Positions 1 to 3,827 of a stretch of DNA of 6,092 bases are shown here, in pieces. Source of the DNA: Myxococcales bacterium (GTDB taxonomy: Bacteria; Myxococcota_A; Polyangia; Polyangiales; JADJMO01); NCBI GenBank assembly GCA_021783935.1, contig JAJXTK010000402.1, positions 1-6,092 on the forward strand, given 5' to 3'. The position numbers and the translations under genes were made by a program. The number at the start of each line of letters is the position of its first letter. The first letter of the stretch is position 1. Below the pieces are notes generated by a model that was not told where the DNA came from, did not search any database, and saw only the letters and a list, made by a program, of their open reading frames with translations.

Positions 1-6
1 CACTAG

Positions 7-843
7 GTGGCCGCGCACGGCGACCACATCGCCATCGACGGCAAGAAGCTCGGCTTCACCGAGCACGCGAAGCCGGGCGAGATCCCCTGGAAGGACGCCG
101 GCGTCGACTTGGTGTTCGAGTGCACCGGGAAGTTCCGCACGCCGCAGCTCCTGCAGCCGTACTTCGACGTCGGGGTGAAGAAGGTCATCGTCGCGGCGCC
201 CGTGAAGGAGCAGGCGCTGAACGTCGTCGTCGGCGTGAACGATCATCTCTACCGCCCAGACGAGCACCACCTGCTCACCGCGGCGTCGTGCACGACCAAC
301 TGCCTCGCGCCGGTCGTGAAGGTCATCCACGAAGGGCTCGGCATTCGCCACGGCGTCATCACGACGATTCACGACATCACCAACACGCAGACCGTCGTCG
401 ACGCACCCCACAAAGACCTGCGCCGCGCGCGCGCGAACAGCCTCTCGCTGATCCCGACCTCCACCGGCTCGGCGACCGCGATCGCGATGATCTACCCCGA
501 GTTGAAGGGGAAGCTGAACGGCCTCGCGGTGCGCGTGCCGCTGCTCAACGCCTCGCTCACCGACTGCGTCTTCGAGGTCGCGCGCCCGACCACGGTCGAG
601 GAGGTGAACGCCCTGTTCGCGAAGGCCGCGGCGGAGGGCCCGCTGAAGGGCATCCTCGGCTACGAGACGCGCGAGCTCGTCTCGGTCGACTACAAGGACG
701 ATCCGCGCTCCGCGATCGTCGACGCCGGCTCCACGATGGTCGTCGACGGCACCAGCGTGAAGGTCCTCGCCTGGTACGACAACGAGGTCGGCTACGTGAA
801 CCGGATGGCGGAGCTGGCGAAGAAGGTCGCGGCGTCGATGTGA
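7..843 (+). CDS. gap: ArsJ-associated glyceraldehyde-3-phosphate dehydrogenase, N-terminally incomplete
   Basis: The enzyme oxidises glyceraldehyde-3-phosphate with NAD. In ArsJ operons it is known to accept arsenate instead of phosphate, giving 1-arseno-3-phosphoglycerate for export. Visible landmarks, counting the GTG at 7 as residue 1: the catalytic segment SCTTN with nucleophile Cys95, the partner His122 in TTIHD, the PHKDLRRAR segment at 134-142, the IPTSTGSA substrate loop near 149-156, and WYDNEVGY at 256-263. Family members are about 335 residues; this frame has 278 and lacks the N-terminal Rossmann dinucleotide motif (GFGRxG). The frame reads CAC TAG GTG at 1-9, so an in-frame stop precedes the GTG. 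That GTG is therefore only a formal start and has no visible ribosome site. Either the window edge carries an error, or the gene is broken by a nonsense change such as GAG to TAG. The motif usually read as NEWGY has Val in place of Trp. arsJ follows 13 bases later, which fixes the identity strongly; whether the gene is functional is uncertain. Confidence 0.9.
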   Translation: MAAHGDHIAIDGKKLGFTEHAKPGEIPWKDAGVDLVFECTGKFRTPQLLQPYFDVGVKKVIVAAPVKEQALNVVVGVNDHLYRPDEHHLLTAASCTTNCLAPVVKVIHEGLGIRHGVITTIHDITNTQTVVDAPHKDLRRARANSLSLIPTSTGSATAIAMIYPELKGKLNGLAVRVPLLNASLTDCVFEVARPTTVEEVNALFAKAAAEGPLKGILGYETRELVSVDYKDDPRSAIVDAGSTMVVDGTSVKVLAWYDNEVGYVNRMAELAKKVAASM

Positions 844-856
844 CGCGCGCACGAGC

Positions 857-2119
857 ATGAGCGCGATCCGAAACTATGCGTTGGTCACGGGCGCCTACTG
901 GGGGTTCACGCTCACCGACGGCGCCCTGCGCATGCTCGTGCTCCTGCACTTCCACGCGCTCGGCTTCACGCCGGTCGCGCTCGCGTTCCTGTTCCTCCTG
1001 TACGAATTCTTCGGCGTCGTCACGAACCTCCTCGGGGGCTGGATCGCCTCGCGGATGGGGCTGAAGGTCACGCTGACCGGCGGCCTCGCGCTCCAGGTCT
1101 TCGCGCTCGTGATGCTCTCGCTCGTGCAGGAGCGCTGGCCGCTCGCGCTGTCGGTCGGCTACGTGATGGCCTCGCAGGCGCTTTCGGGCATCGCGAAGGA
1201 TCTGACCAAGATGAGCGCGAAGACCTCGGTGAAGGTCCTCGTGCCCGCGGGCGAGCACGGCGCGCTCTTCCGGTGGGTCGCGGTGCTCACCGGCTCGAAG
1301 AACGCGCTCAAGGGGGTCGGCTTCTTTCTCGGCGGCGTGCTGCTCGCGACGCTCGGCTTCCGCGGCGCGCTCTGGGCGATGGCCGCGGCGCTCGCGCTCA
1401 TCCTCGTCGGGTCGATGGCGTCGCTGCCGACCGAGCTCGGCAAGGCGAAGAGCAAGAACAAGCTCGCGCAGCTTCTCTCGAAGAACCGCGAGGTGAACGT
1501 CCTCTCAGGCGCGCGCTTCTTCCTCTTCGGCGCGCGCGACGTCTGGTTCGTCGTCGGCGTGCCGGTGTTCCTGTCGGCCACGCTCGGCTGGGGGTTCACC
1601 AGGGTCGGCTCGTTCCTCGCCGCCTGGTTGATCGGCTACGGCTTCATCCAGTCCGCGGCCCCCGCGGTGATCCGGCGCGTCACGGGCGGCGAGGTCCCCG
1701 GCGGCGGCGCGGCGCGCGGCCTCGCGCTGCTCCTCGCCGCGGTGATGGCGCTCCTCGCGCTCGGACTGCGCTTCCTCCCGAGCGGAAGCGGCCCGATGTT
1801 CGTGCTGATCGTCGGCCTCGCCGTGTTCGGCGTGGTCTTCGCGATCAACTCGTCGGTGCACTCGTACCTGATCCTCGCCTACTCCGAGGGGGACAAGGTC
1901 GCGCTGAACGTCGGGTTCTACTACATGGCCAACGCCGGCGGCCGGCTGGTCGGCTCGCTGCTGTCTGGCGTGCTGTTCCAGATCGGGGGCGTCTCCGCCT
2001 GCCTGTGGGGCTCGGTCGCGCTCGCGCTCGCGACGTTCGCGGCGTCGTTGCCGCTTCCGAGCGGGCATCCCGACGTGCGACTCGACGCGCTTGGCAAAGA
2101 CGCGGGCGGGGGCGACTGA
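857..2119 (+). CDS. arsJ: ArsJ, organoarsenical (1-arseno-3-phosphoglycerate) efflux MFS permease
   Basis: A 420-residue inner-membrane major facilitator protein, the usual ArsJ length. The N-terminus RNYALVTGAYWGFTLTDGAL, the segment LSGIAKDLTKMSAKTSVK (about 109-126), LTGSKNALKGVGFFLGG (144-160) and FGARDVWFVVGVPV (224-237) are recognisable ArsJ sequence rather than generic MFS. About ten to twelve hydrophobic helices span the chain, with a basic cytoplasmic loop at about 195-212 (KAKSKNKLAQLLSKNR). In the established model ArsJ exports the unstable arsenate ester made by the adjacent GAPDH, which then breaks down outside to arsenate and 3-phosphoglycerate. The ATG at 857 is chosen because the conserved family N-terminus begins there. 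The upstream bases give no good Shine-Dalgarno, so translation may be coupled to the GAPDH gene ending 13 bases before. The gene looks intact. Any ArsR-type regulator would have to lie upstream, outside the window. Confidence 0.95.
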   Translation: MSAIRNYALVTGAYWGFTLTDGALRMLVLLHFHALGFTPVALAFLFLLYEFFGVVTNLLGGWIASRMGLKVTLTGGLALQVFALVMLSLVQERWPLALSVGYVMASQALSGIAKDLTKMSAKTSVKVLVPAGEHGALFRWVAVLTGSKNALKGVGFFLGGVLLATLGFRGALWAMAAALALILVGSMASLPTELGKAKSKNKLAQLLSKNREVNVLSGARFFLFGARDVWFVVGVPVFLSATLGWGFTRVGSFLAAWLIGYGFIQSAAPAVIRRVTGGEVPGGGAARGLALLLAAVMALLALGLRFLPSGSGPMFVLIVGLAVFGVVFAINSSVHSYLILAYSEGDKVALNVGFYYMANAGGRLVGSLLSGVLFQIGGVSACLWGSVALALATFAASLPLPSGHPDVRLDALGKDAGGGD

Positions 2120-2134
2120 GGCTCGAATGTGCGA

Positions 2135-2151
2135 CGGCGCGCGAGGCGCCG
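2135..2151. terminator. Small GC hairpin between convergent genes, possible terminator
   Basis: CGGCGC and GCGCCG form a perfect 6-bp stem around the loop GCGAG, in the 87-base gap between the arsJ stop (2119) and the stop of the convergent CcmH-like gene (2207). There is no T-run on either strand, so it is not a classical intrinsic terminator. In a GC-rich genome such stems also arise by chance. Its place, 15 bases past arsJ, is the main support. Confidence 0.25.
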
Positions 2152-2206
2152 CAGCGTGACGTGCTCGAGACACCGGTCCGCTCGGGCAGTCCCGTCGCCC
2201 GGATCT

Positions 2207-2716
2207 CTACCCATCCAGCCGCCGCAACTCGTCATCGAGACGCTCGTCGTAGTCATCCCCGCCGGCATCGCGCTGCTCGCTCCGCAGCGCTGGTTCCTCA
2301 GCGCGCCCTCGCGCCCATCGCCGAAGGACGAGCACCAGCCCGACCGCGCTCGCCAGCATTGCGAGCCCCACGACGACGGGGACGCGCTTGAGCGGGTCCT
2401 TGCCCTTCGGCACCGCGCGGATCCGCTCTCCGAAGCGCGCCGCGAAGTCGTCCTCGATCGCCTCCGGCGCCTCCCCGCGGGCGAGTCGCGCGCGAATCTC
2501 TGCGCGCAGCTGCGTGGAGACCTCCGACTCGTGCACGTCGAGCGTCTGCGTCCAGCAACACGGAGCCATCAGACGCTCCTGCAGCGCGCGCGCGCCGTCC
2601 TTCGCCGGTGCCAATTCGGCGGTTGCCACGGGCGGCGTCGCTGCGCGCCCGTTCCCGGTCGCGATCACCGTCGAGGTCACGATCAGGACGACCGCGAGCC
2701 AATGGCGAATGAGCAT
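2207..2716 (-). CDS. CcmH-like membrane protein with vicinal CC in place of CxxC
   Basis: A 169-residue protein resembling the CcmH/CycL thiol-oxidoreductase family, which keeps apocytochrome c cysteines reduced in the periplasm for haem attachment. Layout: an N-terminal signal segment (about 5-20, cleavage plausible near NGRAA-TP at 22-27), the active-site-like segment LMAPCCWTQ (49-57), a charged helical stretch TQLRAEIRARLARGEAPEAI (68-87), FAARFGERIRAVP (91-103, matching the family's (V/A)xRYGdfvl region), a second membrane helix at about 112-132, then an acidic tail to 169. Canonical members read LRCxxCQ. Aligned here, the first Cys is Ala51, Cys54 matches the second, and Cys53 is an extra neighbour, so the redox pair is Cys53-Cys54. 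The ATG at 2716 has a strong ribosome site seven bases upstream. No other cytochrome c maturation gene is visible, so a role in haem attachment is not established here. It lies 209 bases downstream of the FmdE-like lipoprotein gene on the same strand. Confidence 0.75.
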   Translation of the reverse strand: MLIRHWLAVVLIVTSTVIATGNGRAATPPVATAELAPAKDGARALQERLMAPCCWTQTLDVHESEVSTQLRAEIRARLARGEAPEAIEDDFAARFGERIRAVPKGKDPLKRVPVVVGLAMLASAVGLVLVLRRWARGRAEEPALRSEQRDAGGDDYDERLDDELRRLDG

Positions 2717-2722
2717 GTACTT

Positions 2723-2731
2723 CTCCTCCTT
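2723..2731 (-). promoter_or_regulatory. Strong Shine-Dalgarno for the CcmH-like gene
   Basis: On the minus strand the bases read AAGGAGGAG, followed by AAGTAC and then the ATG at 2716. This is a near-perfect anti-16S match at good spacing and the best ribosome site in the window. It fixes the start of the CcmH-like gene and suggests the gene is translated on its own rather than by coupling. Confidence 0.8.
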
Positions 2732-2779
2732 CCGCAGGACGGACGGCGCTGCGCGCTCCGCACCGTCACGACGCGCACC

Positions 2780-2812
2780 CAGCCGCTCGCGGCAAGGTCA
2801 ATTCAGCGGCTG
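2780..2812. repeat. Perfect 8-bp inverted repeat upstream of the CcmH-like gene
   Basis: CAGCCGCT (2780-2787) and AGCGGCTG (2805-2812) are exact reverse complements separated by 17 bases. The repeat lies in the 209-base gap between the lipoprotein and CcmH-like genes, about 64 bases before the ATG of the latter. The spacer holds TTGACC on the minus strand (2796-2801), which resembles a -35 box, but I see no convincing -10 partner. It could be an operator, an RNA stem or chance. Confidence 0.35.
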
Positions 2813-2872
2813 CGACGTCTTGACGGAGCGACTCCCTCGAACGCCTCCGCCGACAGACCGTTCGGCAGCCGG

Positions 2873-2891
2873 CGAGGGCGAGCCTCCCTCG
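2873..2891 (-). terminator. Possible hairpin after the FmdE-like lipoprotein gene
   Basis: CGAGGG (2873-2878) and CCCTCG (2886-2891) form a 6-bp stem with a 7-base loop, beginning 34 bases past the lipoprotein stop codon on the minus strand. No T-run follows, so an intrinsic terminator is only a weak possibility. If real, it would partly separate the lipoprotein transcript from the CcmH-like gene. Confidence 0.2.
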
Positions 2892-2925
2892 GCGTCTGCG
2901 CATCGCTCATCGGCGACGCCGCCGT

Positions 2926-3711
2926 TCAGTTCAATGGCGTGTACACGAACGCCCCCTCGGGCAGAGCGGTGATCTCCTTGCGCACGATCGCCTGCGTCGT
3001 TCGGGCAAACTCTTCCTTCTCCTCGTCCGAGGCGAGCCCCTTCAGAATCCTGTCCTTCACGACCGAGGCGACGCGCATTTCGTCCTTGGTGAGGAGCGCG
3101 CGCCGGTAGATGACCGCCTTGACCCGCTTGCCGTTGTCCTTCCGCTCGAAGACGAGCGTCGTGGTCCCCTCGGCGCCCGCGATCGACTTGTCGACGACGA
3201 AGTCGCTCTTCCCCCCGGTGTACTCCCCGCGATTGAGTCGCACGCCCGTGATGAAGGCGATCGTGTCGATGAGGTCGGGGTTGAACTCGGAGATCGAGAC
3301 CGTGAGCGCGCTGCGACTGGGCGTCTGACCTGGGAACAGGACGCCGAGCACGTTCTTCGTGATGAGGAACCCCGCGGTGTCGCACCCGCACGTGTGGCCC
3401 GTGTACAGGCCCACGTCCTCGAGCGTGAGCGTGAGCACGTCGCTCTTCGCCGTGCCGGACATGGTGGCTCTCCGATCACGGATCTGGATGGTCCCGGCCT
3501 TGGCGTAGAGCTCTCCGAGCGCGGGGCCGGTGGCCTCGGGCGTCGACGCTGCGGCCGCGGAGCTCGACGGCGCCGGTGCGCTCGTGGAGGTCGGCGTCGG
3601 CGTCGGCGACGCCCCCGGCGAGCCGGCGGGCAGGTTGGAGGCTCCGCAGCCCGCGAGGATCACGAACATCGAGCCCGCACCCAAGACGCTGTTCACGTTC
3701 TGGCTCTTCAT
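2926..3711 (-). CDS. Secreted lipoprotein with FmdE-like core domain
   Basis: A 261-residue exported protein. Residues 1-22 form a signal peptide ending in the lipobox ILAGC, with Cys22 as the predicted lipidated residue. Residues 23 to about 62 are a Pro/Thr/Ser/Ala-rich linker. The core (about 65-205) carries GHTCGCDTAGFLITKNVLG at 105-123, then FNPDLIDTIAFITGVRLNRG at 143-162 and YTGGKSDFVVDK at 164-175. This order of His-x-Cys near a helix, a D-x-I plus Gly segment and a GK-x-x-F segment resembles FmdE-family domains (HxCPG, DAIQxxTG, GKxAF), named for the formylmethanofuran dehydrogenase operon. His106, Cys108 and Cys110 could bind a metal. The C-terminal part (208-246) is helical and charged. 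The ATG at 3711 is preferred over a GTG at 3738 because GGAG stands 7 bases upstream and the signal peptide then has normal length. The gene lies 116 bases downstream of the RND gene, same strand. The lipoprotein call is firm; the FmdE assignment is by eye, and the substrate is unknown. Confidence 0.8.
   Translation of the reverse strand: MKSQNVNSVLGAGSMFVILAGCGASNLPAGSPGASPTPTPTSTSAPAPSSSAAAASTPEATGPALGELYAKAGTIQIRDRRATMSGTAKSDVLTLTLEDVGLYTGHTCGCDTAGFLITKNVLGVLFPGQTPSRSALTVSISEFNPDLIDTIAFITGVRLNRGEYTGGKSDFVVDKSIAGAEGTTTLVFERKDNGKRVKAVIYRRALLTKDEMRVASVVKDRILKGLASDEEKEEFARTTQAIVRKEITALPEGAFVYTPLN
3591..3608. repeat. Three tandem TCGGCG hexamers in the lipoprotein linker
   Basis: Three exact copies of TCGGCG encode part of the Pro/Thr repeat (PTPTPT) in the low-complexity linker between the lipidated cysteine and the FmdE-like core. 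Such a repeat could change linker length in six-base steps without shifting frame. It is otherwise an ordinary low-complexity tract. Confidence 0.6.
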
Positions 3712-3718
3712 CTGTCGT

Positions 3719-3722
3719 CTCC
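3719..3722 (-). promoter_or_regulatory. Ribosome binding site that decides the lipoprotein start
   Basis: On the minus strand GGAG stands 7 bases before the ATG at 3711. The alternative in-frame GTG at 3738 has no comparable site, and it would add nine residues including WRR in front of the signal peptide. Confidence 0.65.
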
Positions 3723-3737
3723 AATCCAGTGGGTTCA

Positions 3738-3758
3738 CTTCGCCTCTTGCTGGCGAAG
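3738..3758. repeat. Perfect 7-bp hairpin between the RND and lipoprotein genes
   Basis: CTTCGCC (3738-3744) and GGCGAAG (3752-3758) are exact reverse complements around a 7-base loop. The stem sits in the 116-base gap after the RND stop codon (3828) and 26 bases before the lipoprotein ATG (3711). No T-run follows on the minus strand. It could be an mRNA processing or stabilising stem, a weak attenuator or an operator. The rest of this gap shows no clear promoter. Confidence 0.4.
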
Positions 3759-3827
3759 CATCAGGAGGCTCGCGACGCGGAAGATCGGCGCGGGCCTTCG
3801 AGAGAGAGCGACCGAGCGTGGCGCGGC

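Noticed and set aside
557..1258. 233-codon minus-strand open frame opposite GAPDH and arsJ
   Set aside because: It is an Arg-rich shadow frame crossing two well-identified genes.
2803..2910. 35-residue minus-strand small ORF in the lipoprotein-CcmH gap
   Set aside because: It starts with ATG but has no Shine-Dalgarno, an Arg-rich composition and no recognisable feature. Chance is the simplest explanation in GC-rich DNA.
2798..2937. Resemblance between the lipoprotein 3' end (TPLN then stop) and a second QPLN-stop at 2798 in another frame
   Set aside because: I considered an eroded tail duplication, but only about a dozen bases are similar and the sequence between does not align.
2129..3109. 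326-codon + strand open frame
   Set aside because: It runs antisense to the CcmH-like gene, the gap and the end of the lipoprotein gene, is very Arg-rich and has no recognisable motif. The opposite strand has a signal peptide and strong ribosome site.
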